Shown piece by piece: positions 6,745 through 16,600 of a DNA stretch of 22,622 bases. The stretch lies in NCBI GenBank assembly GCA_947311265.1, contig CAMZKQ010000194.1:1-22622 (forward strand). Reading direction: 5' to 3'. This stretch comes from an uncultured Chlorobiota bacterium (GTDB lineage: Bacteria; Bacteroidota; Bacteroidia; Bacteroidales; JAADGE01). Each line of letters begins with the position of its first letter. Position 1 is the first letter of the stretch. Under the pieces are notes generated by a model, which was given only the letters and a program-made list of their open reading frames with translations, was not told the DNA's origin and made no database searches. Both the position numbers and the translations under genes were made by a program.

Positions 6745-8844
6745 CTAAAATTTGATGCGAAATTGAATTTTAATTTCCGATTTATTCGGCCCATCAATTT
6801 TATCTAAGCTCGACCCAATAGTTTGCTTATCCACGTAGTGGAATTGGGCATAACGTAGCCACATATCCACACGGTTTTCAATAATTGTGTATTTTAGTGT
6901 CATGTAAGTACGCAGCCCTCGGCTAGAGTAGGCTGGGATAGAGAAACCGTATAAAATATCATTTTCGTAAGCATATATTCTTGCATTGTAAGGGGCATCG
7001 AAAAAGGCCAAGCGAAAATTAAGCGTTAGGGGAAATGTTTGTGGCGTATAAGCCACATCTTGATATAAAACAAAACCATGCTCTGCTTCTTGAATGCCTT
7101 TATTATAACGTGTAAACTCTATCCTACTTTTCATCTTTACAGTTCTGGAAAGAGAATAACTTGTATGGTAGCGAAATTGCCGCTTGGTTACTGCATCAAG
7201 GGTATTTACGCCAGTAATATCCCCCGAAGTATTTTCAAATTTTGTTTCCTGCTTAAAACGCACATACATATTTAAGTATCGGCTAGTATTATAGGCGGTT
7301 TCGATAAAAAAATCATTCCCCGCAGAAGGGCTAGTGGCACTAAACCTGAGCCACGGAAATTTGTAAGTATCGAAATAAGTAGAGATTGTCCAGTTGCGAA
7401 TGGGGTGGATTTCTGCACCCAAATATAAGCCCTTTTCATTTTGGCTGCGAGAGCCTTCGGCAAACGCACTGCCATAATACGCTTGGTATCCTACTTGATA
7501 ATGCCGATGCAAAGCTGAGAGTGAAATTTGAGGGGCTAATTTTACAAGCACTCCATTTAAAATAGCTAGCGAACCATTTTGGCTCATGGCCTCTTCGCCA
7601 AAGAAGAAAAAATTGTGCAAAGCCGCTTGGTAATCGACACTAAAATTCATATTAGAATTACCTTGAAAATCAAATTGGCTATATGGTTTTGTGTTTTTAT
7701 TGAGCTCTGCTCCAAATTTATGTGCGATAAACGAGCCACCAATTTTTATTTTTTTGTAGTTCCAAAGTAAATTACCTCCCGAAACAAATTCAGAAATTAC
7801 TTTTCTATCGGCATATTCATTGGGCTTTCGGTGCATACCTGTAATCTGAAAAGAGGACACTTCGGTAGGTATATCGGTGTCCGAGAGGGAGTCTAGCGAG
7901 GTTACGTTACCGTCGATATTTTTATAGGATACAAAGCCAGTAATATCAAAATCGCCAAGCCGAACGGTAGCACCTGTGCCACGCATAAATTTATTTTCGT
8001 CGGTAGAAGAGTACTTTTTTAGCCCTCGGTATTTTCTATTAATATTCATTACATAGGACGATTTTTTGCCGCCCAAACCCGAGGACATGACTAAGCCCTG
8101 TCCAAATTTTACTTGGTAATCGCCCACTACAATGGTTTTAAATTTCCAGATACGATTGAGTTCTAAGTGGGCAGTGTAGTAATCGAAGCCTTGTTTTTGA
8201 GTGCCTTTGAAAAACTCTTCGCCGGGGTCTTTTTCGGCAGTAAAACCAAATTTTATACGGTCTTTAAACTGGAATTTATAGCGTGTGTATTGCTTAAAAC
8301 GGTCGCCCATATACCGAGCGTTTGGTTTTTTTTCTAATTCAGCATCGGAAATAGCGGTATAGCCTTTTTGTTCTTGCAGAACAAATTGAGTTCTAAGGAA
8401 GAGGTTACTTCTTCCGTATTTTAAAGCCCGCTTTAAATTTAATGGTTGCGTTTCTCCCGAGGGGGCAACGGTTACGAAAGGTAAAATGCGTAAAATATCC
8501 TTCATTGTAAAATCGCTTAGCAGTTGCAATTCGTAAATAGTGGACATGCTACCGGCATTTTCTCGGTACTCAAAAATGGCTTCTATCTGAAAATCATTAA
8601 GGAATTGAAACTGCTCTAATTGGTCCCTAGTTGCTACATTTAGGTTGAGCGGCTCTTCCATGTAGGGCAGTAGGTCGTCAAAAAGTTGGGCATAGTCTAG
8701 TTCTTCGTCGCTAGAAGCGGCAATTTCTTCAATTAGTTCTTCTAGCACTTTTTGGTCTTGTGCAGTTTGTGAAAAAATAGGCTGGTAAGCTGAAAAAAAC
8801 AATAAAATAATGGGAATTAAAATGACTTTTTTCATCTGTTTCAA
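6745..8844 (-). CDS. Secreted helix-hairpin-helix protein with predicted outer-membrane beta-barrel
   Basis: The 699-residue protein starts with a signal peptide (about residues 1-26, cleavage near F-S-Q). An acidic helical stretch (30-62) follows, then tandem ComEA-like helix-hairpin-helix units at 66-126: L-N-L-N-V-A-T-R-D-Q-L, then a second hairpin ending I-L-P-F-V. The rest (about 140-699) alternates aromatic and polar residues in amphipathic strands, many containing Y-x-F or R-x-K-F patterns. It ends in I-K-I-Q-F-R-I-K-F, with the terminal Phe of an outer-membrane barrel. HhH domains usually bind DNA without sequence specificity, so their attachment to a surface barrel is intriguing; the family is common in Bacteroidota and uncharacterised. 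It lies 61 bases downstream of the S8 protease and may share its transcript. Met4 is an alternative start. Confidence 0.85.
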   Translation of the reverse strand: MKQMKKVILIPIILLFFSAYQPIFSQTAQDQKVLEELIEEIAASSDEELDYAQLFDDLLPYMEEPLNLNVATRDQLEQFQFLNDFQIEAIFEYRENAGSMSTIYELQLLSDFTMKDILRILPFVTVAPSGETQPLNLKRALKYGRSNLFLRTQFVLQEQKGYTAISDAELEKKPNARYMGDRFKQYTRYKFQFKDRIKFGFTAEKDPGEEFFKGTQKQGFDYYTAHLELNRIWKFKTIVVGDYQVKFGQGLVMSSGLGGKKSSYVMNINRKYRGLKKYSSTDENKFMRGTGATVRLGDFDITGFVSYKNIDGNVTSLDSLSDTDIPTEVSSFQITGMHRKPNEYADRKVISEFVSGGNLLWNYKKIKIGGSFIAHKFGAELNKNTKPYSQFDFQGNSNMNFSVDYQAALHNFFFFGEEAMSQNGSLAILNGVLVKLAPQISLSALHRHYQVGYQAYYGSAFAEGSRSQNEKGLYLGAEIHPIRNWTISTYFDTYKFPWLRFSATSPSAGNDFFIETAYNTSRYLNMYVRFKQETKFENTSGDITGVNTLDAVTKRQFRYHTSYSLSRTVKMKSRIEFTRYNKGIQEAEHGFVLYQDVAYTPQTFPLTLNFRLAFFDAPYNARIYAYENDILYGFSIPAYSSRGLRTYMTLKYTIIENRVDMWLRYAQFHYVDKQTIGSSLDKIDGPNKSEIKIQFRIKF

Positions 8845-8905
8845 ATTTGTATTTTTCTTAAAATAAGTGGCTTAATATTATGCTCGAAAAGATTTTGATA
8901 TAACT

Positions 8906-10315
8906 TTATTTTTTCTTTGCCTTTGCCCATTTTTTTAGTATCGCATCTGCTTTGAGCATATTGGGGATACCAAATCCAAGGTAAGTATCAGGCTTATCGT
9001 ATTGGCTACTACTTTGGCGAACGGCCTCAATAATTTCCATATTGTTGAACTCCGGATTGGCTTGCCACAGGCAAGTAACTGCACCGGCCATAATGGGGCC
9101 TGAAAAGGACGTGCCATTAGCTCCGTCTATACGCCCATTAGTGCCTTGCACGGCAGCCTGTACGCCTTGTGCACAAACATCAGGTTTTACACGCCCATCG
9201 AAAGAGGGGCCTCGGGAGCTAAAGTAGCCGTACTTGCCATCGGCACGCACTGCACCTACCGAGAGTACGCTGTCGGCATCAGCTGGTGCCGATATGTATT
9301 TCCAAGGGTCGTTGCCTTCGTTGCCAGCACTTGTAACTACAAGTATGCCTTTTGAGGCAGCAATATCTGCTCCACGAGAAATGGGGGTGGTGTTGCCGTC
9401 CATGTCGGCGTAAGTATGGTCGTTTATTTTGTCATCGAAATCGGCATAGCCGAGTGAGGAGTGTATTATATCGCAACCTAAGCTGTCTGCCCTTTCGGCA
9501 GCAGTAATGTAAAAATACTCTTCTTCAATGTACTCCGAACTGGCACGCTCGGTGCGGAAAAGCCAAAAGTTGGCTTTGGGTGCTGTGCCCACAAGCTCTC
9601 CGGGAATATTCCCGCCAATATTAGAGAGTACCATCATGCCGTGGGTATCGGCATCGTAAACAGAGCTATCTCTATCCACAAAATCGTAAACGCCCAAAAT
9701 CTGCCCGTTGGTCTGTATGCTATCAAAGGCAGGGAGTTTATCACAATGGTAAAATCCCGCATCAAGTATGGCAATGGTCATGCCTTGCCCTTGATAGCCC
9801 AAAGAGTGCAATTCATTAATATTAAGTTGGTGAGCTTGATTCTTTCCCTTGCCATATTGATATACGTCTTTGTTTTTTTCAACTGTTGTTACTTCTGGTT
9901 TTATATATTTTGGCAAAACTGCCGTGTCTTTTTTCGCTTTCTCAATTTTACCTTTTTTAAGGACAAATTTTAGTTTATCTGCTTTTTTAAGGTGCTTTTT
10001 CTTTTCGGTATAAACTACTGCAAGGTTCAACCACTTTGATGTGGCATGAATTTCAAACCCTATTTTTTTTAACTGCGTAAGGTACTCTGGGGTAATGGGT
10101 AAATCCTGTTCGGTAATTTTAATGCCATATTTGGTACGCCTATCAATGGCTTTTTGCGTAAGAAATTCCTGCGGCTTTTCTATGGAGTAGGGAGAGTTGG
10201 CTTTGTCCTTAAAATAGACAATGTAAGTATTGGGTGCAATTTTTGTAGAAGCTATTTGAGAAAAACCGGCCAAGGAAAAGATGGAAATTAATAAAATAAG
10301 TGTTAATTTTTTCAT
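8906..10315 (-). CDS. Secreted S8 family (subtilisin-like) serine peptidase
   Basis: A signal peptide (residues 1-20, M-K-K-L then a hydrophobic run ending F-S-Q) is followed by an inhibitor-like prodomain (about 25-105), a Lys-rich linker (105-150), and the catalytic domain (~165-465). The catalytic triad is visible: Asp185 in A-I-L-D-A-G, His225 in D-T-H-G, and Ser403 in G-T-S-F-S-G-P, with oxyanion Asn332 in S-A-G-N-E-G. The protein has 469 residues and ends in a Lys/Ala tail without a T9SS sorting domain, so Sec export to the periplasm, or release by another route, is more likely than T9SS display. It is transcribed away from the VIT/vWA gene across a 178-base divergent region carrying a candidate promoter. 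The natural substrate is not deducible. Confidence 0.94.
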   Translation of the reverse strand: MKKLTLILLISIFSLAGFSQIASTKIAPNTYIVYFKDKANSPYSIEKPQEFLTQKAIDRRTKYGIKITEQDLPITPEYLTQLKKIGFEIHATSKWLNLAVVYTEKKKHLKKADKLKFVLKKGKIEKAKKDTAVLPKYIKPEVTTVEKNKDVYQYGKGKNQAHQLNINELHSLGYQGQGMTIAILDAGFYHCDKLPAFDSIQTNGQILGVYDFVDRDSSVYDADTHGMMVLSNIGGNIPGELVGTAPKANFWLFRTERASSEYIEEEYFYITAAERADSLGCDIIHSSLGYADFDDKINDHTYADMDGNTTPISRGADIAASKGILVVTSAGNEGNDPWKYISAPADADSVLSVGAVRADGKYGYFSSRGPSFDGRVKPDVCAQGVQAAVQGTNGRIDGANGTSFSGPIMAGAVTCLWQANPEFNNMEIIEAVRQSSSQYDKPDTYLGFGIPNMLKADAILKKWAKAKKK

Positions 10316-10348
10316 GAGTGGTAAAATTGATTGAGAATCTTTATCTTA

Positions 10349-10356
10349 CAAAGATA
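10349..10356 (-). promoter_or_regulatory. Candidate Bacteroidota -7 element for the S8 peptidase
   Basis: On the minus strand the bases read TATCTTTG, matching TAnnTTTG, the -7 consensus of the Bacteroidota primary sigma factor. It would place the transcript start about 25-30 bases before the ATG at 10315. No convincing -33 TTTG partner was found. Confidence 0.4.
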
Positions 10357-10493
10357 TTAAAATTTCTGAAATCTACTTTTTTATTTTCGATGGCTTGTTT
10401 TTTTATGTAAAATTAGGCTAAATAAAAGTATGGATTTTAGAATTTAAGGTATCTAATAAACAAAACATAAAAGAAAATAATATTCAAACCGTT

Positions 10494-12692
10494 ATGAAAA
10501 CACCTATGAAAAGTACTGTAAAATTAGGATTACTATTGAGCTTATTAGTGCTACTTTCGCCAATGCTAAAAGCACAACAAAGCCCCCAACTTACACCAGC
10601 AGGCGAGAAACCGCTTAAAGCAGAAACCGTAAAAATTGAAATTGAAGTATTGGGCAATATCGCTCGTACTACGTTAGATATGACTTTTTACAACCCTCAC
10701 AACAGGGTGCTGGAAGGCGAATTAAACTTCCCACTTGCCCAAGGGCAATCTGTAACTCGCTTTGCCTTAGACGTTAATGGCAAACTAAGGGAGGGCGTTG
10801 CTGTCGAAAAAGAAAAAGCTCGGCAGGCTTTTGAGGCAGTAGTTCGGCAAAATATAGACCCCGGTATTTTGGAAATGACCAAAGGCAACAATTTTAAAAC
10901 TCGAATTTATCCTATTCCTGCCAATGGCAGGAAGCGGGTAGTAATTGCCTACGAACACGAACTCAAGCAGTTGGCATCGGGCAACTTATATTTACTGCCT
11001 TTGGCTTTCGAGTATGAAATTAAAAATTTTAGCATAAAAGCCACCGTTTATAGTCAAGAAAAAAAACCTGTGGTTGAAAAAAACGAACTGCAAAATTTCT
11101 CTTTTAAGAACATGAAAAGTGGCTATATGGCCAATATTTCCTATAAAAACTACAAGGCCAATAAGCAGCTAGGTTTTGTACTCCCTACCGATGATAAAAA
11201 AGACATAACCATATACAGCAAGGCGACAAAAAAAGGAGATGCCGATTTTTTCTATGCTAATGTATTTATGCAAAAAGAAATTCAGAAAAAAGTATTGCCT
11301 AAAAAAATATGTATCCTTTATGACGTTTCTGGCTCGCTAGCCAAAAAGCAAAAAGCAAAAGAAATGAATCTCCTTAAATATTATTTTGAAAAAGTTTATA
11401 ATGCTGATATACAGTTAGTTACTTTTAGTAACGAAATACACTCTTCAACTAAAACTGTACTTAAAGATGGGCAATGGGAGACCCTTAAAAAACAACTCGA
11501 TAACCAAAATTACGATGGGGCAACGCAGCTAGGCAGTTTGGATTTATCGCAATATAATTGCGATGAGTTCATTTTAATTTCCGATGGAATTTCTAATTTT
11601 GGAAAAGCTGAAATTAAAATTACCGACACGCCTGTCATGGTAATTAGCAGCTTGCAATCTGCCGATTTTTCGTATCTAAAATATATTGCGTTGCAAACGG
11701 GCGGAAAATATATTAACCTAAAAAACAAAACCGAAAAAGAAGCATTAGAAATGCTTACTACACAAAATTACCAATTCCTAAAAGCCGAATATTCCCCTTT
11801 GCTAGTGAAGGAAATTTACCCCAATATGCCACAAAGTTTTGATAAAAACTTTTCTATCTCGGGGCAACTGATTGCCAAAAAAGCCAAAATTATTTTACAT
11901 TTTGGCTTCCCCGGTAAAACCATGCAAAAAATAACAGTACTTCTGGATAAAAATGGAAAAATTAGCTCGACCAATTTGGCAGAAAATATCTGGGCAACAA
12001 AAAAAATAGAGGCACTAAATATGATGTACGAAAAAAACAAAACCCAAATTAGCCAGCTAGGAAAACGTTATAATATCATTACAAAAAACACCTCGTTTAT
12101 AGTGCTAGATAGGGTAGAAGATTATGTAAAATATGAAATTACACCACCCACAGAGTTACTTGCCCAGTATAATAAAATAATAAATACAAAAGAAGCAACC
12201 GAAAATCAGGATTTTAAAGAACACCTTAATACAGTAGCCACGGACTTTGAACAAAGAGTAAATTGGTACAATAAAAACTTTCCTGAAGACAAGCCCCCTG
12301 TGGCTAAGGTAAGAACCGACTCTACGAGAATTGTCGAGAGGGGGAGTAGCACTACAAGCAGGCGAGAAGAGCGCCGGAGAAGAGTCTCGATATCCAGGCG
12401 AGAAGAGCACAACAAGAGTGCCGAAACAAATGCAAGCCCACTTGTGCTTAATGATGAATTTTCTGGGGCTAATGAGGTGGAAGAAGAGGTGGCAGAGGTC
12501 GTGGTAAGTTCTTCTCCGGAAGTTGAAAAAACAAAAGATAACAAAGGCAAAAGAAAGGCAAGCATACAACTAGCGGCTTGGAACCCTGATATGCCTTATC
12601 TTAAAACTTTGGAAAAAACAGAAGCCAATAAACGTTTTGAAAAATACATCGAACTAAAAAACAATACGGAAAAGCCCCATCGTTTTTCTTAG
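10494..12692 (+). CDS. VIT domain / von Willebrand factor A domain protein, N-terminal part of a frameshifted gene
   Basis: A signal peptide (residues 1-27, ending K-A-Q) precedes a VIT domain (about 38-156), as found in inter-alpha-trypsin inhibitors and related bacterial proteins. A vWA domain (about 270-410) follows, with the MIDAS motif D-V-S-G-S at 277-281, Thr344, and Asp364 in S-D-G. Residues 600-690 are low complexity: an Arg/Glu-rich patch with a 12-residue duplication, then an acidic Val/Glu stretch. The next block, A-W-N-P-D-M-P-Y-L at 695-703, normally leads into a TPR/DUF2135 tail, but here the frame ends in unrelated residues at 12692. The missing tail is present in another frame (12662-13456). 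The protein is secreted or periplasmic and probably binds a protein ligand through the metal-dependent vWA site; its partner is unknown. Met5 is an alternative start. Confidence 0.88.
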   Translation: MKTPMKSTVKLGLLLSLLVLLSPMLKAQQSPQLTPAGEKPLKAETVKIEIEVLGNIARTTLDMTFYNPHNRVLEGELNFPLAQGQSVTRFALDVNGKLREGVAVEKEKARQAFEAVVRQNIDPGILEMTKGNNFKTRIYPIPANGRKRVVIAYEHELKQLASGNLYLLPLAFEYEIKNFSIKATVYSQEKKPVVEKNELQNFSFKNMKSGYMANISYKNYKANKQLGFVLPTDDKKDITIYSKATKKGDADFFYANVFMQKEIQKKVLPKKICILYDVSGSLAKKQKAKEMNLLKYYFEKVYNADIQLVTFSNEIHSSTKTVLKDGQWETLKKQLDNQNYDGATQLGSLDLSQYNCDEFILISDGISNFGKAEIKITDTPVMVISSLQSADFSYLKYIALQTGGKYINLKNKTEKEALEMLTTQNYQFLKAEYSPLLVKEIYPNMPQSFDKNFSISGQLIAKKAKIILHFGFPGKTMQKITVLLDKNGKISSTNLAENIWATKKIEALNMMYEKNKTQISQLGKRYNIITKNTSFIVLDRVEDYVKYEITPPTELLAQYNKIINTKEATENQDFKEHLNTVATDFEQRVNWYNKNFPEDKPPVAKVRTDSTRIVERGSSTTSRREERRRRVSISRREEHNKSAETNASPLVLNDEFSGANEVEEEVAEVVVSSSPEVEKTKDNKGKRKASIQLAAWNPDMPYLKTLEKTEANKRFEKYIELKNNTEKPHRFS
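12359..12408 (+). repeat. Two copies of a 14-base direct repeat in an Arg-rich coding patch
   Basis: CAGGCGAGAAGAGC occurs at 12359-12372 and 12395-12408, 36 bases apart, which is exactly 12 codons. It encodes the repeated S-R-R-E-E of residues ~622-640 of the VIT/vWA protein. The patch is rich in AGG, CGC and CGG codons, unlike the AT-rich codons on either side. Confidence 0.7.
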
Positions 12693-12769
12693 ATGTCGCC
12701 AATTTCTTTATAAAGAAAGGCGAAAAGAAAAAAGGCTTACGCATACTCTCTAACATTGCTGAACTAAAT

Positions 12770-13456
12770 TTGGAAAACCACGAATTGTTACGAATTTTGG
12801 CACACCGCCTAGAGCAATTGGAGTATTTTGAGCTGGCAATAGCCACTTACGAAGAGGTTGTAAAAATTAGAGGCGAAGAACCACAATCCTACCGAGATTT
12901 AGCACTTTGCCTAGCAGCAAATAAGGACTATCAGAAAGCGGCAGATATAATGTACACAGCTATTACAAAAAAATGGGATTCTCGTTTTCCTAAAATTGAA
13001 GCCCTAATGACTGTTGAATTTAATAAAATAATTACCGACGGTAATTTGCCCGCCGCCAAATACGACACTCGCCTTGTTAGCCCAATGCCCACTGATGTAC
13101 GCATAGTCCTCAACTGGGATTCCGACAACTCGGATATGGATTTGTGGGTAACAGACCCTTACGGGGAAAAATGTTATTACAGCCATAAAATTACCCATAC
13201 AGGAGGCAGAATGTCGCAGGATTTTACCAGAGGCTATGGCCCCGAAGAGTTTGTAATTAAAAACGCCATTGCTGGCGAATATAAAATACAGGCGAACTAT
13301 TATGGCTCATCGCAGCAGCGCATTGCAGGCCCAACCACTATTTATTTGGAGTTATATACTAACTATGGCAAAAAAAATCAGCATAAAGAGGTAATAACAA
13401 TGCAACTTTCCAACAAAAAAGAAGTGGTAGATATTGGGCGACTTAAATTTGAATAA
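12770..13456 (+). CDS. TPR and DUF2135 C-terminal part of the VIT/vWA gene, displaced by a frameshift
   Basis: Family-like sequence in this frame starts well before the nominal TTG start at 12770. From 12662 it reads Q-Y-G-K-A-P-S-F-F-L-D-V-A-N-F-F, then G-L-R-I-L-S-N-I-A-E-L-N, then TPR-like helices (A-H-R-L-E-Q-L, A-I-A-T-Y-E-E-V, S-Y-R-D-L-A-L), and finally a DUF2135 beta-domain (D-V-R-I-V-L-N-W-D, D-M-D-L-W-V-T-D-P). In known relatives this follows VIT and vWA in one protein. Adding one A to the A6 run at 12656-12661 joins Y-I-E-L-K-K directly to Q-Y-G-K, restoring a single protein of about 987 residues. No ribosome-binding site or proper ATG supports independent translation. The product is probably non-functional unless the indel is a sequencing error. 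Confidence 0.85.
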   Translation: MENHELLRILAHRLEQLEYFELAIATYEEVVKIRGEEPQSYRDLALCLAANKDYQKAADIMYTAITKKWDSRFPKIEALMTVEFNKIITDGNLPAAKYDTRLVSPMPTDVRIVLNWDSDNSDMDLWVTDPYGEKCYYSHKITHTGGRMSQDFTRGYGPEEFVIKNAIAGEYKIQANYYGSSQQRIAGPTTIYLELYTNYGKKNQHKEVITMQLSNKKEVVDIGRLKFE

Positions 13457-13557
13457 ATACTAAAAGTAGCTTCAAAAAGCAACCTTTTTGGCAAATTGAA
13501 GTCTTAAAGATATAAAAATCCTTATTCCGTAGCTTTTATTTTAGCTATTGGTAAATA

Positions 13558-13565
13558 TAATTTTG
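13558..13565 (+). promoter_or_regulatory. Candidate -7 element for the solenoid protein gene
   Basis: TAATTTTG matches TAnnTTTG and lies in the very AT-rich 193-base gap (13457-13649) before the solenoid gene, predicting a leader of about 75-80 bases. No clear -33 element is present. A small hairpin (CAAAAAG / CTTTTTG, 13473-13490) sits just upstream, after the DUF2135 stop. Confidence 0.33.
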
Positions 13566-13649
13566 ATTTTAATTAATAAAATATTAGGTTTACACCTTAC
13601 CATTTTAATACAACAAGCTTTTTAGAGATAACTAACAAATAAATTTACG

Positions 13650-16600
13650 ATGAAAAAGAAACGATTATTACTGGCACTATTTGTTGCCATACTTGGCACT
13701 ACAAGCCTTAAAGCACAACTCCCTGCTGGCACATATACCATTGGCACATCTGGTGACGAAAATTACTCTACAATACAAGGCGCAATATTAGCTATGAGTA
13801 ATGGCATTCAAGGAAATGGTAATGTTATTTTCAATATTTCAACAGGCACATATACCAACGACTTTATTGAACTAGGAGAAATAAGCGGAACAAGTACAAC
13901 TTCTAAAATAACTTTCCAAGCGGCAACTGATCTTTATTCAGATGTAACTATAAGAGGAACGGGCATTCCTATTAGTTTAAATGGAACTTCCTATGTTAAC
14001 TTTCGTAACCTTACCATCATTACAGATGAAACAACTGATGCAAAAGCTATAAAATTTGAAGGGGCTTGCTATAGTATTAGCTTTTCTGATATGTTAATTT
14101 CAGGAAAAACGGTATTGAATTCAACTCTATTCTCATCTGCTTATTCGGTAATTTACCAGAACTTTAATGATGCAGGAAGCTCTTTAGCCAATACTACTTT
14201 TACTAACTGTACAGTTTCTGGTGGTACATATGGTTTTTACTTTTTTGGCGATGGACAAACGTCCAACAACGACATACACATTTCAAACTGCTCGGTAAAC
14301 GACCAGGTGTACTGCTCCATTTATATGGAAAAGGTAGCTACCGCTACAATTAAAAATTGCACCCTAGAATCAGGTGCTGATGCCGACTACGTTTTTAAAT
14401 CAATTGGTTCTTCTTACGTGCAACTCGATGGCAACCTTATTTTAGCAGAAAAAACGGGAACAAAAACCTGTGTTAGTTACGAAGGAGATTATTTTTATTT
14501 TACTAACAACCTACTACATAGCACAGGCGATAACTCGGGGGAAGTAAAAGGAGTCGTTTTTAAGGGTAATACTGCAACAATAAAAAACAATACTTTGCGT
14601 ATGGACGATGGAAACTCCACAAGTGCAGCTATTGAAGGCTTATTTGCAGCAACTGGCATGACGGTTGAAAATAATATAATAATGGCTGGCAATACTCCTG
14701 TTTTTAAGTTTTATGCCCCTAGCGTTATTACTTCTTGTAACTATAATTGTTTTGATACTTCTAATCAAAGTTTTGCAACTATTGTTACGGGAGGTGGCTA
14801 TGATTTAACTGGTTGGCAAGGCGAAGGATATGGTACTAATACAATAAATGAAAATATACCCTTTTCAGGTAATTTTGCGTTTGCAATAGGAGCAAGCTCT
14901 CCTTGCATAAATGCAGGGAACCCCAGTACCAATATATCTACTTTCCAATATGATATAAATGGAAGCGGACGAGTTTTTGGTGGAATAATTGATATAGGGG
15001 CAATGGAATTACAAGCGGTCGCAGTTACTGTAGATGCAGGAGTAGATATAGCATCTTGTGGCTCGACCACCTTAGCAGCAGGCTCTACAAATGGGTATAC
15101 AGGCACATGGGCAGTTGTTTCAGGAGATGCAACTATTACAGACCTAAACTCCCCCACTACAACAGTTACAAACCTACTCCCAGGCACAACAGAACTTAGC
15201 TGGACTATATATGATGGGCTAAATGATGTAACCGACCATGTTATAATTACAAATACCCAACCTATAGTATCCACAGTTGCCGTCCCCAATTTTGCAGTTT
15301 CTGGAACTACTGCCACAATACCTCTCGTGGGCAACCAGCCAGAGGCAGGACAAACAGGTGCATGGATAGGTTCGGATATTGCTGATAGCAACAGCTACTC
15401 AACAACAGCCACTGTTACAGGCTTAATTTCGGGAACTTATACTTATAGCTACCTCTGGAAAATTACCAACAATTCTACTGGGTGCTTTGCGTCTGCTAGT
15501 ATAAATGTTGATGTTACTGTTTTGGAAGCCGATGCAGGAGCAGATATTACTGTATGCGGGAGTACTGCAACAATGAGTGCGGCATATCCGTCGCAAGGCA
15601 TAGGGAGTTGGTCGGTTATTTCTGGTGGTGGCGATTTTTCATCAGTAAATATGAATACAGCAGTAGTTACCAATATCCCACCCGGAGCTAATATTTACCG
15701 CTGGACAGTAACAGCAAACGGCGTTTCCACCTACGACGAAATCACCGTAACCAATAATACGCCCATCATCTCCGCAGGAGAAGATATACACCTAACCACC
15801 ACCTCGGTAGGCAACCTAGTTACTACTGCAACCCTAAACGCCACAAGCCCAACAGGTAGTGGTACATGGTTAGTAATTTCAGGCGGTGCTAGTATAGAAG
15901 GGTCTAATACTATCCCAGATGCAACGGTAATAAGCCTTGCCCACGGCGAAAATGTTTTTCAGTGGGAAGTAACCGAGAACAGTTGCACCGCCACCGACCA
16001 AGTAGTAGTAACCTCAGGCTACAGCGTAGTGTCTGCCCCAAACGATGGTTCACTAGACTGGGAAGTTGCAGGCGACTGGGATTTGGGCGTAGTGCCATCA
16101 GCAGGCGACTCCGTAACCATATTTAACTGTACGGCAAGCGTTTCTGGGGGCAATGTAGAATGTACCCAATTGGTCATCGGTTCAGGCACGAACTTTGTTA
16201 TAGAAGGTACAGCAAGAGCCGCCGCCGTATTTCGCACCCCATCATTAGTGGTAGAGCAAACAGCCGAGCGTTTTCCTGGCGTGCGAGGCACAGCCAATGT
16301 ATATGTCCACGGTGGAGCAACGCTAATAATAGACGGCGAACCCATTGCCCGTAGCACACGAGCAGTTGCAAAGAAAGGCTTTAGAATAGGCTCTGGAGGC
16401 TCGCTAGTAGTAGAGCAAACCGCCGAACGGGGCAGTACAAGAGCCATTGCCAAATTACGAATCGGCTCTGGTCGCTCGTTAGTAGTAGAGCAAACTGCCG
16501 AGCGAACTGGGCATTCATTAGCCTCAGCCAAATTTAGAATCGGCTCAGGCGGTTCATTAGTAGTAGAGCAAACGGCCGAAAGAAATGCCGGAAACACTAA

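Noticed and set aside
9641..9973. 110-codon plus-strand frame opposite the S8 peptidase
   Set aside because: It is antisense to a well-conserved protease and has no recognisable features.
12206..12569. Two overlapping antisense open frames opposite the VIT/vWA C-terminal region
   Set aside because: They are low-complexity Leu/Ser-rich shadows of the acidic/Arg-rich plus-strand segment and lack start context or known domains.
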